DNA of 19,757 nucleotides. It comes from JAAYAY01 sp964429355 (GTDB lineage: Bacteria; Planctomycetota; Planctomycetia; Pirellulales; Thermoguttaceae). A model generated the notes under the pieces. The model had not been told where the DNA came from, did no database searches, and saw nothing but the letters and a program-made list of their open reading frames with translations. Positions 1-7,423 of this stretch are shown here, in pieces (within the stretch, counting starts at the first letter, position 1; every line of letters starts with the position of its first letter). The translations under genes were made by a program, and so were the position numbers. The stretch spans positions 1 through 19,757 of the forward strand of contig CAYSCH010000153.1 in the NCBI GenBank assembly GCA_964429355.1. Reading direction: 5' to 3'.

Positions 1-2363
1 TACTCGATCTCGTCGGGCATTTCCATGCGCCAGTCCCGATCCGGTCCGAGAATGACCCACCAGCCAAGCTGGGCTTCAAGCAGGAACGCCCGTCGGTAGT
101 CGCTCACGGCGCGGAGGTGGTCGTCGGCAAAGCGTTTCAAGCCCCACTTGGGATGATCCCAGGCTCCGACGCGGGAGTGAAACGGCCAGGAATGGTGGTC
201 CCAGCAACTCGCCTCGACCCGGGCCGGCCGGTTGAGCCGAGTGAAAATCGCCTGCCGCATGCGGGCAATGCCGTACCAGCCGCGCATGGCCTCGGCGCCA
301 TCCATGTAGATCTGGTCCATCTGGCAGGCGTTGAAGACCTCGGCAATCCTGTCGGCCACCTCGTCGACGAGTGTCGACTTCTCGTCGGGGACAAAACATC
401 CGTAGCGGACAAACATGTGATGGACCGGTGTATCCTTCTTATGCGATGCTGGAGTGGTGCCAAACGCACCGCGCTGACACTTGAAGAAACCGAAACTCGG
501 CTGATTGGAAATAGCGGTATAGAGAATCAACTCGTCCTCGATGCGGATGCAGTTGCCGCGGCTACCGTAGGCCCAAATGGTCGGATAGTCTCCCGGAGGC
601 TCGGCGGTGGGGACATCGACTGCGTTCTCGTCCAGGTCGGCTGTGAGTGTGAACGAGCCATCGGTGGCCAATCGTGGGTCAGGGACGGGGCGAACCCAGG
701 GATCATTAGGTGCGATGCAGCCGGTGAGGGTGTGGATTCCCGCCTTGATACCGGCCTGATGGATCTTACGAACCACCTCCTTCAGGCCTTCCATTCCACC
801 GGGGAACAGGCCCGGCTGGGGCTCGTAGTGACCCAGGCTGGTTTCCCAGCCGCTGAGATGAATGCAGTCGATGCCGCCGCGCTGGGCGAGTTCGATCCAC
901 TGGTCGACGTTCTTCTCGGAAACGCTGGCGAAAACGTAGGAGCCCCGGTTTGCGGGGGCATCGAGCGCAAAGGGGCCTCCCAACTCCGAGTGGGGCACGC
1001 CCTCGTTTCGCAGGACTTGCTGGAGGACCGGCCGCAACTCGGGGGTGGGGCACGCAACCAGCGCCGCAGCAGCACCTTCAAGACCGAGTTCTTTGGAGGC
1101 GGTGGCGGTCATCACGGGCGGATTGCGCCCGACGTCAACCCGTGTTTCCAGGTTGAGCGCCCGCAGGCAGACTCCGAACTGGTCATCTCCGGCAAGCCCC
1201 GACATGGAACTCACATCGGGGCACGGCTTGAGGTTCAATTGCACAAACGCCACTTCGTCGGGCGCGGCGCCTTCCACAGAGTGGAGGCGGAATACGAGGT
1301 AGTCGCCACCCGGAGCGGCAGCGACCTCCAACACGACCTTGGCTCCGCTTCGGGCGAACTGAAATACCAGTTTGCCCTCCTCGAGCGCACAGGCGGGCCG
1401 CCGGTCGATTGAGCCATTCTGTTGGATCGTCACCAGCGGTGTCGTTCGCAGGATCCGATCCTCGCCCCGGCTCTTGTCCACAAGCGACGTGCATCGGCCG
1501 GTCGGTCCGACCGCCAGCGTGGCGTACTTGGTTTCGTACGTGGCGACCGCGGCCGCAAGTTGCGCGGTCCTCGGGATTTTTTGATAGAGTGGGGCGTTCT
1601 TTGGCGCGGAGGCCCTGGTCGTGGCCGTTTCTTCAAAACTTGCTGCAACTTCCTCCGCCGAGAGTGCCCGATTGTAGAGACGCACCTCGTCGATGAGACC
1701 CTTGTGACTCGTGGCGCCGCCCCAGGAGCCGAGGATCAGGTCGCCCCGGTAACCGACCGGGTAGTCCCACACGGCCGAGCCGACTTTCTTGCCGTCGACG
1801 TAGGTGGTGATTTCCGGACGTTTGAACGTGGCGGCGAGATGGTACCATCGGCCTTGTTCGAACGGGGCCAAGATGGGCGCACTCGTTTCGCGCCACTCCT
1901 GGCGACTGTCCGTGGCCGAGGCGCTGGGCCGCCCCATGCGGAAGGAGCAATTGCCGTCCTGGACGAAAATCAAGAACCCGCCGGGGCTCCAGGTCCCGCC
2001 GGAGAGGATATTCGGATAGCGTCCCGTTCCCTCCCAAAGCACCCAAGCCTCGACCGTCATCTCGTTGGAACCGTCCAGCCCGGCGATCTCGGGAACTTGC
2101 ACGTGGGCGCCGCTGCCGTCGAAGGCAAGGGCCGTTCCGAACGGGCCTTGCACCCACTCGGCGTCCCAGACGTCACCATCGTTACCGCGGCCGGAGCTAT
2201 CGACGGCGACATCGCCCTGGGCGTCGTCGAATTTCCAGCGGCCGAGCAGGCCCGGCGGTTCCGCTCCACCAGCGGGAACAATTGTGAAGACAGACAGTCC
2301 TAACAGTACTGCAAGTATTCGCCACACGGTAGCACTCCTTCGGAAGATGGTCGCGTTCGCCAT
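1..2363 (-). CDS. Secreted LamG-domain protein with C-terminal TIM-barrel-like hydrolase region (3' end outside window)
   Basis: The frame is open from the ATG at 2363 to the window edge, 787 codons without a stop, so the gene is partial at its 3' end. An in-frame TAA lies four codons upstream of this ATG, which fixes the start region. Residues 1-34 form a signal peptide (Arg-Arg near residue 8, hydrophobic core 13-30, AGGA-type cleavage). Residues about 38-245 are a LamG/concanavalin-like sandwich: it opens with GLLGRWKFDD and closes with GLIDEVRLYNRALSAEEV, the usual ending of LamG_3 domains. Residues about 465-787 look like a TIM barrel, with alternating strands and helices, GGIDCIHLSGWE, AGIKAGIHT and YMDGAEAMRGW near residue 684, whose Asp or Glu are plausible catalytic residues. 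The middle part (250-460) resembles a beta-rich accessory domain. I infer a glycoside hydrolase acting outside the cytoplasm; the exact family is not recognised and the substrate is unknown. Confidence 0.85.
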   Translation of the reverse strand, partial: MANATIFRRSATVWRILAVLLGLSVFTIVPAGGAEPPGLLGRWKFDDAQGDVAVDSSGRGNDGDVWDAEWVQGPFGTALAFDGSGAHVQVPEIAGLDGSNEMTVEAWVLWEGTGRYPNILSGGTWSPGGFLIFVQDGNCSFRMGRPSASATDSRQEWRETSAPILAPFEQGRWYHLAATFKRPEITTYVDGKKVGSAVWDYPVGYRGDLILGSWGGATSHKGLIDEVRLYNRALSAEEVAASFEETATTRASAPKNAPLYQKIPRTAQLAAAVATYETKYATLAVGPTGRCTSLVDKSRGEDRILRTTPLVTIQQNGSIDRRPACALEEGKLVFQFARSGAKVVLEVAAAPGGDYLVFRLHSVEGAAPDEVAFVQLNLKPCPDVSSMSGLAGDDQFGVCLRALNLETRVDVGRNPPVMTATASKELGLEGAAAALVACPTPELRPVLQQVLRNEGVPHSELGGPFALDAPANRGSYVFASVSEKNVDQWIELAQRGGIDCIHLSGWETSLGHYEPQPGLFPGGMEGLKEVVRKIHQAGIKAGIHTLTGCIAPNDPWVRPVPDPRLATDGSFTLTADLDENAVDVPTAEPPGDYPTIWAYGSRGNCIRIEDELILYTAISNQPSFGFFKCQRGAFGTTPASHKKDTPVHHMFVRYGCFVPDEKSTLVDEVADRIAEVFNACQMDQIYMDGAEAMRGWYGIARMRQAIFTRLNRPARVEASCWDHHSWPFHSRVGAWDHPKWGLKRFADDHLRAVSDYRRAFLLEAQLGWWVILGPDRDWRMEMPDEIE

Positions 2364-2527
2364 GGGTGCACTTTAACCGCTGCCAGCAGGCGGAGTCCAG
2401 CTTTTCATTGGGGGATCTTCCTGGATTGCTGGTCCGGTTCCCTCGCATGCCAATAAGTACTCTTTGTCGATCGAGGGGAAGGTACAACGGGGTTGATGGT
2501 CGGTCGTGAAGAGACACCCGGCAGGAG

Positions 2528-4675
2528 TCAGCCACTGGGCATATCTTCTTCCCAGACAGTGTGGTAGGCGGAAAGGCTTTCGAAGTATTCGAGCATACGC
2601 CCGTAGAAAGGGTGACTGGCGAGTGTGGCACTGTCGCCCAGAACGATCAATTTGCGACGGGCGCGGGTCATGGCGACGTTCATGCGGCGAATATCGGCGA
2701 GGAACCCGATCTCGCCTCGCAGATTGGAGCGGACGAGGGAGATGACGACGGCTTCTTTCTCGCGCCCCTGGAAGCCGTCGACACTGTCGATCTCGAGTTC
2801 TGGCTCGGGGAGCTGCTCCCGCAACAGCCGGACCTGGGCGGCGTAGGGGGCGATGACGGCGATGTCGGCGGCGGAAAGGCCGGCATCGAGAAGCTGCTGG
2901 ACCTTGCGGCAGACGAGCATTGCCTCCCGGCGGTTCAACCGGCTCTCGCCGTCGGGTTCGAGTTCCTCGTCGAAGCTGGCCCCAGCCGTGTCGATGAACT
3001 CGACCGCGGCCTGAGTGAGGGGAATGGCTTCGACGCCGGGCAGTTCCGCAAGGAGGTGGTCCCGAACCGCAGGGTCGGCCTGCAACTGGGCGTCGTAAAA
3101 CTCAAGCGACGAGAAATCCATGATCGCCTGGTGCATACGGTACTGGACAATCAGACGTCGGGCGATGGATGGACCATCGAGTTCTATGCAGCGTTCGAAC
3201 AGGCTTTTGGCGAGCCCCTCCCGCACGGCCTCCTGACTGACGACCGTCGGGGGCAGTTGGCAGTGGTCACCGGCCAGTACCAGCCGATCGCACCAGAGGA
3301 GCGGGATCCAGCACCCCGGCTCGGTGCTCTGGCAGGCCTCATCGATCACGGCCAGATCGAATCGGCGAACGCCGAGAACGTCGCTGCTGAGCCCAGTCGT
3401 CGTGGCACAGAGGATATCCGTCCGATCGAGGATCTGCTCGACGGCCTGGGTTTCCAGACGCCGCGCGTCGTCGAGGAGGTCTTTGGCTTCCTGACGGGCT
3501 TCCTGTTTGATGCCGGGGGCCGGCCTGGCCCGCGTGTAGCGGCTTGCCTGGCGGAACAGCTTGCGGGCTTCTTTGACAAGCTTGCGGGCAAGGCGGACGT
3601 CGGCGTGCTGGTCGACGAGAAGATCGAGGGTGTGCTCGCGCAATTGGGGCATAACGCGGGCCGGATGTCCGAGGCGGACGGCCTTCTCTCCCCCGGCAAT
3701 AAGGCGCTGGAAGATGTTGTCGACTGCCATGTTGCTCGGCGCGCAGGCCAGGACCTTGTCACCACGGCGGACGGCCTGACGGATGAGTTCGACAACGGCG
3801 GTGGTCTTGCCGGTGCCGGGTGGTCCGTGGATCAGGGCCAAGTCGCCAGCGGAGAGGGCGAACTGGACGGCCTCGCGTTGGGTACTGTCGAGGCCGGTAT
3901 TGAGCGGAATCAGTTCCTGGACCGGATGGAATGCCGGAGGACGCTCGCCCAGGAGGACGTCGCGGAGCTCGGCAAGACGCTCGCCGCGGGCAGACCGAGC
4001 TCGTTGGAGGGCCCCCTTCTGCCGAGTGACGGCAACTTCGTCGCTGGCCAGGTCGAGACGCCACCGATCATGGTCGGCCAGGTCTTCTGAAGCCCGGCTG
4101 AGGGCGACCTTCACCGTGGCGCCCGCCAGTTCGCAAACCACCGCGTGGTGCCCCTGATCGCGGCGGCCCGTCCCGGCCGAGAGGGCGACAGGGCTGCCGA
4201 CGCCAAGCCGGGTCCAGGGAAGGGGCGAGCGATTGTGCCTGGCCAACTGAAGGAGACAGTGACCGCCGAGCCCGGTGTCTTCGTCGACAATGACCAGGTC
4301 GACCAGGCTGGCGCCGGACCGTTCGGCCTCTGCGGGGGAGAGGCGGGCGGCATATTCCGCGGCCTGCCTGGCTTCGGCCTTGCTCTCCAGTTCCAGCAGG
4401 CGGGTGAGTCGGGAAAAGTGATCCTCGCCGGCGGCCGTTGAACCCGGCGAGGAGTCGGCCCAAACACGCACGCGCCGACCCGCAAGCGGCTGGCCGTCGA
4501 GGGCTTTGACGAGCCGGTCCTGCCAGCCTTCCGGGATCTCGACGGTGGCCGCATGGCCGCGGATTTCGATCCGGCCGACATGGCGGCGGCCCAGCCCGCC
4601 GGTGGATTCGAGGAAAGCCAGAAGGTCGGATTTGCCGGCGCGGGGGAGGAGCGGTTCGAGGTGGAGGAGCGGCAT
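2528..4675 (-). CDS. Superfamily 1 (IGHMBP2/Upf1-like) DNA/RNA helicase with N-terminal DbpA-like RNA-binding domain
   Basis: The 715-residue product is an ATP-dependent nucleic-acid helicase of the Upf1-like SF1B group, cytoplasmic. Motifs seen in order are: Q-type STQREAVQFAL (264-274), Walker A GPPGTGKTT (284-292), motif Ia APSNMAVDN (312-320), Walker B DLAVIDEACQ (440-449), motif III LAGDHCQLPPTV (467-478), motif IV QYRMH (511-515), motif V SVDGFQGREKEAVVIS (631-646) and motif VI RRMNVAMTRARRK (663-675). All are intact, so activity is expected. A helical, charged insertion (360-415) sits between motifs Ia and II, as in Upf1 and IGHMBP2 relatives. Residues 15-72 (VGRIEI, VEIPEGW, ALDGQPLAGRRVRVW) resemble the small RRM at the C-terminus of DbpA/CsdA DEAD-box helicases, but here at the N-terminus. 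Residues 75-250 were not assigned. No clear Shine-Dalgarno precedes the ATG. The gene lies between two exported-protein genes and shows no functional link to them. Confidence 0.93.
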   Translation of the reverse strand: MPLLHLEPLLPRAGKSDLLAFLESTGGLGRRHVGRIEIRGHAATVEIPEGWQDRLVKALDGQPLAGRRVRVWADSSPGSTAAGEDHFSRLTRLLELESKAEARQAAEYAARLSPAEAERSGASLVDLVIVDEDTGLGGHCLLQLARHNRSPLPWTRLGVGSPVALSAGTGRRDQGHHAVVCELAGATVKVALSRASEDLADHDRWRLDLASDEVAVTRQKGALQRARSARGERLAELRDVLLGERPPAFHPVQELIPLNTGLDSTQREAVQFALSAGDLALIHGPPGTGKTTAVVELIRQAVRRGDKVLACAPSNMAVDNIFQRLIAGGEKAVRLGHPARVMPQLREHTLDLLVDQHADVRLARKLVKEARKLFRQASRYTRARPAPGIKQEARQEAKDLLDDARRLETQAVEQILDRTDILCATTTGLSSDVLGVRRFDLAVIDEACQSTEPGCWIPLLWCDRLVLAGDHCQLPPTVVSQEAVREGLAKSLFERCIELDGPSIARRLIVQYRMHQAIMDFSSLEFYDAQLQADPAVRDHLLAELPGVEAIPLTQAAVEFIDTAGASFDEELEPDGESRLNRREAMLVCRKVQQLLDAGLSAADIAVIAPYAAQVRLLREQLPEPELEIDSVDGFQGREKEAVVISLVRSNLRGEIGFLADIRRMNVAMTRARRKLIVLGDSATLASHPFYGRMLEYFESLSAYHTVWEEDMPSG

Positions 4676-4741
4676 GGGAAATGACGATCAGGCCTGCGTG
4701 TCTCTGCGGAGGGAGAATCAGGGATTTTCCGGTGTCGCTCT

Positions 4742-5707
4742 TCAGCGACCTTCCTTTGCATACCGGGCAATCCAGTCTCGGGCATAGTCGACCGCAGCCA
4801 GCCCTTTGTTGCAGAGCGGCGTGCAGTGGAAGATCAGACCTTCGATCTGTCCTTCCTTGTAGAGTCGGTAAGCATAATCGAGCTGTCTGGCCATGAAGTC
4901 CTTGCTCAACTCTTTGCGGCCGCCGAAGTCCCACATGTAGATGCCGAGAAGTGTAGGCTTGTCGGGGACGAGGGACCGGTATTTCTTGAAGTTCTCCTCG
5001 ATCTTTGCGATATCGCTGCCGCTCCATATCCAGAGCGAGACAGTGTCGACAAACTGCATGACCGGTTTGATCGATGCACACAATTGCTGAGTGTAGAGAA
5101 CCACTGCCAGGTCGAGACGGCGCTTGTAGGCGATTGTTTCCTCGTGGAGCTTCTTCATTTCGTCCAGGGAGAGCGATGCCGGCGCCGGAACCGTTTCCGA
5201 ATCCTCGTCGAATCCGGGCGTATTGCCGATATGGAAGAAGTCGTCGAGATAATACCCAGTGAGGTTGGGCGTCGTGTCTCGCAGGCCAAATACATAGTCT
5301 TTCAGGGCGTAGTACGACTCGTTGGAACCGCCAGACAGGTTCCAGGCAATCCGTTTGACATCCTGGAACTGCTTGCGGTACTGTTCGTCCGGAGTCCCTC
5401 CACGAATGACACAAACGTTCGGGATTCCCATCGACCGGATGCCCTCCGCCATGCTCATCGGGGCACTCAATGGGATGTTGTATACCCCATCTGGTCCGTC
5501 ATACACTCCCGGGTCATGGCCCCACATCCAGAGGCGATCCCGCAGGTTGTTCTCGTACGCGGGCTGCGCGACTTCTGCGGCTTGAAGGCGAGCAAGGGGG
5601 GCGCTGGACAGGAGCGAGGCTAGAGCCAGCTTGCCGGTCTGGGAAAGAAACCCTCGTCGGGAGGTATCAATTGTGGCGTCGGGTGACGGCGAAACTCGTT
5701 GACGCAT
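4742..5707 (-). CDS. Tat-exported protein of unknown function, probably TIM-barrel hydrolase-like
   Basis: The frame is open further upstream, to 5785, but I place the start at 5707: it has a strong AAGGAG site seven bases upstream and puts a twin-arginine signal close to the N-terminus. The product is 321 residues. The signal carries TSRRGFLSQTG (15-25), then a hydrophobic stretch ending near LQAAEVA (41-47). The mature part starts with LWMWGHDPGVYDG (59-71), and has YYLDDFFHIGN (152-162) with paired Asp residues, SLWIWSG (224-230), LLGIYMWDFGG (253-263) and GLIFHCTPLC (290-299). The alternating strand/helix pattern and tryptophan-rich strands suggest a (beta/alpha)8 barrel in which D155/D156 could be catalytic or ligand-binding. 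I do not recognise a named family, so no reaction is assigned. Tat export implies folding, perhaps with a cofactor or metal, before export. The gene is downstream of and codirectional with the DUF1080 gene, but hairpins lie between them. Confidence 0.85.
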   Translation of the reverse strand: MRQRVSPSPDATIDTSRRGFLSQTGKLALASLLSSAPLARLQAAEVAQPAYENNLRDRLWMWGHDPGVYDGPDGVYNIPLSAPMSMAEGIRSMGIPNVCVIRGGTPDEQYRKQFQDVKRIAWNLSGGSNESYYALKDYVFGLRDTTPNLTGYYLDDFFHIGNTPGFDEDSETVPAPASLSLDEMKKLHEETIAYKRRLDLAVVLYTQQLCASIKPVMQFVDTVSLWIWSGSDIAKIEENFKKYRSLVPDKPTLLGIYMWDFGGRKELSKDFMARQLDYAYRLYKEGQIEGLIFHCTPLCNKGLAAVDYARDWIARYAKEGR

Positions 5708-5713
5708 GGCCTT

Positions 5714-5720
5714 ACTCCTT
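5714..5720 (-). promoter_or_regulatory. Shine-Dalgarno site that fixes the start of the Tat-exported protein
   Basis: On the minus strand the sequence AAGGAGT lies seven bases before the ATG at 5707. It is one of only two strong ribosome binding sites in the window (the other precedes yajC), and it favours this ATG over the upstream in-frame ATG at 5785, which lies inside a 12-bp hairpin. Confidence 0.7.
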
Positions 5721-5765
5721 GCAGAGGGGATATCTTGAACACATGACCGAAGCTGAGAAACGAAG

Positions 5766-5799
5766 CAAGGAACTGCGCCGCGCATGACGCAGTTCCTTG
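5766..5799 (-). terminator. Perfect 12-bp inverted repeat, probable intrinsic terminator of the DUF1080 gene
   Basis: CAAGGAACTGCG (5766-5777) and CGCAGTTCCTTG (5788-5799) are exact reverse complements around a 10-base loop. Read on the minus strand the stem is followed by CTTCGTTTCTC, a moderately T-rich tract. It lies about 110 bases after the DUF1080 stop and about 60 bases before the next ATG. It could therefore be a terminator, an attenuator, or a stabilising 5' structure for the downstream Tat-protein mRNA. The perfect stem is seen; the role is inferred. Confidence 0.5.
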
Positions 5800-5862
5800 G
5801 GCGCGGTTGAGAGGCAATTTCCCGACTGGAACAGGAACATTGGGAGAGCGGAAGATCGGAGA

Positions 5863-5878
5863 CCTGGTGAAGACCAGG
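5863..5878 (-). terminator. Short hairpin just after the DUF1080 stop
   Basis: CCTGGT and ACCAGG form a perfect six-pair stem with a four-base loop (CTTC on the minus strand), 32 bases downstream of the DUF1080 stop codon and followed by a pyrimidine-rich tract without a continuous T run. It may act with the larger hairpin at 5766-5799 as a tandem transcript end or as a 3' stabiliser. Confidence 0.35.
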
Positions 5879-5910
5879 CTGCGCCTTCTCTCGAACCTCC
5901 CATCATTCGG

Positions 5911-6513
5911 CTACTCCGTCTTCTTCAGCAGGATGTTGCGATACTGGACTACGCTCCCCGGATCGTGCTGCTGAAAAGCGATCACACCCTGGTTGATGCG
6001 GCGAGGGATGGTCACTCCCGGCGGCTGGACGTATTCGTAGAGGAGCTTGTCGTTGACGCTCACGCGGAGCGTATCGCCCTGGACGACGATGTGCATCGTG
6101 AACCACTCGTTGCATTTGCCCGCCGATTCGAAGATCTTGACCACGTTGTAGAGGCTACCGGTCTTTACCGGGTCCTTGTGGGTGTCATTGACCTGCACTT
6201 CGTGTCCTGCGTCGGGCCAGCCCTCTTGCTGGTAGGCCGTGTGGAAGTAGATTCCCGAATTGCCGCCGTCGTTGATCTTGACGTCGACCTTCAACTCGAA
6301 GTTCTTCAGCTCTTCCTTGACATAGAATACGTGGCAGCGGCCGCCGCGGCCGGTGATGGCGCCGTCCTCGACCTTGAACCCTTCGCCCGACTCGTTGACC
6401 TTCCAGCCGTCGAGGGTCTTGCCATCAAAAATGGGTTGGAATCCGTCGTCCGCCGCGGCGAACGAACCAAGGGCAAGGCAGACAGCCAGTGCCAGACCAA
6501 GTGCTATCTTCAT
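5911..6513 (-). CDS. Secreted DUF1080 (3-keto-disaccharide hydrolase-like) protein
   Basis: The 200-residue protein has an N-terminal signal peptide (MKIALG start, hydrophobic core to residue 20, cleavage likely after AAA) and a single DUF1080 beta-sandwich. Diagnostic pieces are FQPIFDGKTLDGWKV (25-39), FELKVDVKI (72-80), GNSGIYFHT (84-92), HEVQVND (104-110), WFTMHIVVQGDTLRVSVN (137-154) and a C-terminal GVIAFQQHD...VVQYRNILLKK. The fold is related to GH16/concanavalin-like lectins, and some family members hydrolyse 3-keto-disaccharides. Its length is normal for a single-domain member. A GAGGA sequence nine bases before the ATG supports the start. The family is strongly expanded in planctomycetes. 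The actual substrate cannot be told from sequence, and no partner oxidoreductase for making 3-keto sugars is in the window. Confidence 0.92.
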   Translation of the reverse strand: MKIALGLALAVCLALGSFAAADDGFQPIFDGKTLDGWKVNESGEGFKVEDGAITGRGGRCHVFYVKEELKNFELKVDVKINDGGNSGIYFHTAYQQEGWPDAGHEVQVNDTHKDPVKTGSLYNVVKIFESAGKCNEWFTMHIVVQGDTLRVSVNDKLLYEYVQPPGVTIPRRINQGVIAFQQHDPGSVVQYRNILLKKTE

Positions 6514-6561
6514 CGATGCGAGTCCTCATCTTTCAGGGTAACCCGTCAGGGAAAAACGTTC

Positions 6562-6584
6562 GCCGCGTGTGGTTGCACCGCGCT
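6562..6584. repeat. REP-like hairpin repeat, copy A
   Basis: This 23-base element matches copy B at 6625-6647 at 20 of 23 positions. It can fold with outer pairs CCGCG-type stem, a bulged C, and an inner three-pair stem GTG/CAC closing a GTTG loop. Two of the three differences from copy B (T to G at base 9, A to C at base 16) are paired with each other, so the stem is kept. Confidence 0.5.
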
Positions 6585-6624
6585 TGGCCGCCTTGCCACC
6601 AGCCCGACGACACCGCGCGTGATA

Positions 6625-6647
6625 GCCGCGTGGGCTTGCCCCGCGCT
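6625..6647. repeat. REP-like hairpin repeat, copy B
   Basis: Second copy of the 23-base element, 63 bases after copy A. Its inner stem is GGG/CCC with a CTTG loop, against GTG/CAC with GTTG in copy A. Elements of this type often occur many times between genes in large bacterial genomes; genome copy number cannot be judged from this window, where I found only these two. Confidence 0.5.
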
Positions 6648-6817
6648 CGCCGGAATTGCCGACTTTGTGGCGCATCAAACACTGGTCAAGTCCAACGCCT
6701 ATTGCTGTTGCGACAACGATCTGCCGCCGACGACTTCAAACTGGCCGCAGACCCTACTATCATGAACCGAGGCCGCCGCGTGTGCAACCGGCGCGAAGGG
6801 CCCACCCGAGGGCAACC

Positions 6818-7303
6818 ATGCCCGATCCCAGCCAAAATCCATCCCGGAACTACGGAACAGGCCGCCCGCCCGAGGAAACGGCTCCTGCCGCGGACGCGGT
6901 GCCTGTTGAATCCACCGGTCTCCGAAAGAAGCTCCCCCGGGAGCTGGCGGTGATCGACGCCGACAACTGCACGGGCTGCCGTGCGTGCATCGAGGTTTGC
7001 CCGGTCGACTGCATCGTGCCGGTCAGCCAGTACCCCCACAGCCCTGGCCTCCAAGGGTGGTGTGAGATCGATTGGGACCGCTGTATCGGTTGCCGCCTCT
7101 GCATCCGCCTGCCGAAGAGCAAGTCGAACCCCTACACCGTGCTTGTCTGTCCCTGGGACGCGATCGAGATGGTGCCGATTGCGGAACTCCCCCGATGGGT
7201 TCCTCTGGCCGCCGGGCCCGCTCCCATGGCCGAAGAGGCTCGCCCGCGACTGGGCGCGGCGGCGGCGCGGCAGGCGTGCCAGGTTGGGCTTTCAAAAGAA
7301 TAG
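6818..7303 (+). CDS. 2[4Fe-4S]-type ferredoxin with an insertion in the second cluster motif
   Basis: The ATG at 6818 is preceded by GAGGG five bases upstream; the frame stays open further upstream but without similarity, so this start is preferred. The 161-residue product has a low-complexity N-terminus (1-40), a first motif C51-x2-C54-x2-C57-x3-C61-P, and a second motif C89-x2-C92-x2-C95 followed by 15 residues and then C111-P-W-D-A-I. The usual spacing before the last Cys is three residues, so there are about 12 extra. By analogy with bacterial ferredoxins, C51/C54/C57/C111 and C89/C92/C95/C61 should each bind a 4Fe-4S cluster; C65 and C82 are additional. The tail (130-161) is Ala/Pro-rich. 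It is a soluble electron carrier; its redox partner is not encoded nearby. It is transcribed in the same direction as the aminotransferase but separated from it by a structured gap. Confidence 0.88.
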   Translation: MPDPSQNPSRNYGTGRPPEETAPAADAVPVESTGLRKKLPRELAVIDADNCTGCRACIEVCPVDCIVPVSQYPHSPGLQGWCEIDWDRCIGCRLCIRLPKSKSNPYTVLVCPWDAIEMVPIAELPRWVPLAAGPAPMAEEARPRLGAAAARQACQVGLSKE

Positions 7304-7365
7304 CACTCGCAGCCGGGTCAACCGCTCGGTCTCGCATCGTGCGGATTGGTTTGGGATGTCACCTC

Positions 7366-7381
7366 GGCCAGTTGCCTGGCC
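7366..7381 (+). terminator. Hairpin downstream of the ferredoxin gene
   Basis: GGCCAG and CTGGCC form a perfect six-pair stem with a TTGC loop, 63 bases after the ferredoxin stop. No T tract follows, so it is at best a weak or factor-dependent terminator or a 3' stabiliser. Confidence 0.3.
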
Positions 7382-7400
7382 ATCGTTGAGATGGTTCCAC

Positions 7401-7423
7401 TTGGCCCACACCGCAAGGGCCAA
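7401..7423. repeat. Inverted repeat, 7-bp stem
   Basis: TTGGCCC (7401-7407) and GGGCCAA (7417-7423) are perfect reverse complements around nine bases. It directly abuts the next inverted repeat. Confidence 0.4.

Larger units (their letters stand above)
6514..6817. other. 304-bp divergent intergenic region between the DUF1080 and ferredoxin genes
   Basis: This region must hold the promoters of both divergent genes. I see no confident -35/-10 pair. A TACTAT (6755-6760, plus strand) is a possible -10 for the ferredoxin but has no good -35. The left half contains two REP-like hairpins, listed separately. Open frames crossing it are short and lack family similarity. Confidence 0.5.

Noticed and set aside
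117..1412. Long plus-strand open frame of 431 codons
   Set aside because: It lies antisense to the LamG/barrel gene, whose frame is open across the whole region with a signal peptide and clear domain motifs. The plus-strand translation shows no domain and is a GC-driven shadow.
2561..4090. Plus-strand open frame of 509 codons
   Set aside because: Antisense to the helicase, whose conserved motifs are all intact on the minus strand; the antisense product has no recognisable motif.
4068..5414. Minus-strand open frame of 448 codons spanning the helicase start and the Tat-protein gene
   Set aside because: It overlaps two well-supported genes in another frame and its translation is Arg/Pro-rich noise.
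5708..5785. Upstream extension of the Tat-exported protein to an ATG at 5785
   Set aside because: This would bury the twin-arginine signal behind 26 extra residues, put the start codon inside the 12-bp hairpin, and ignore the strong ribosome site before 5707.
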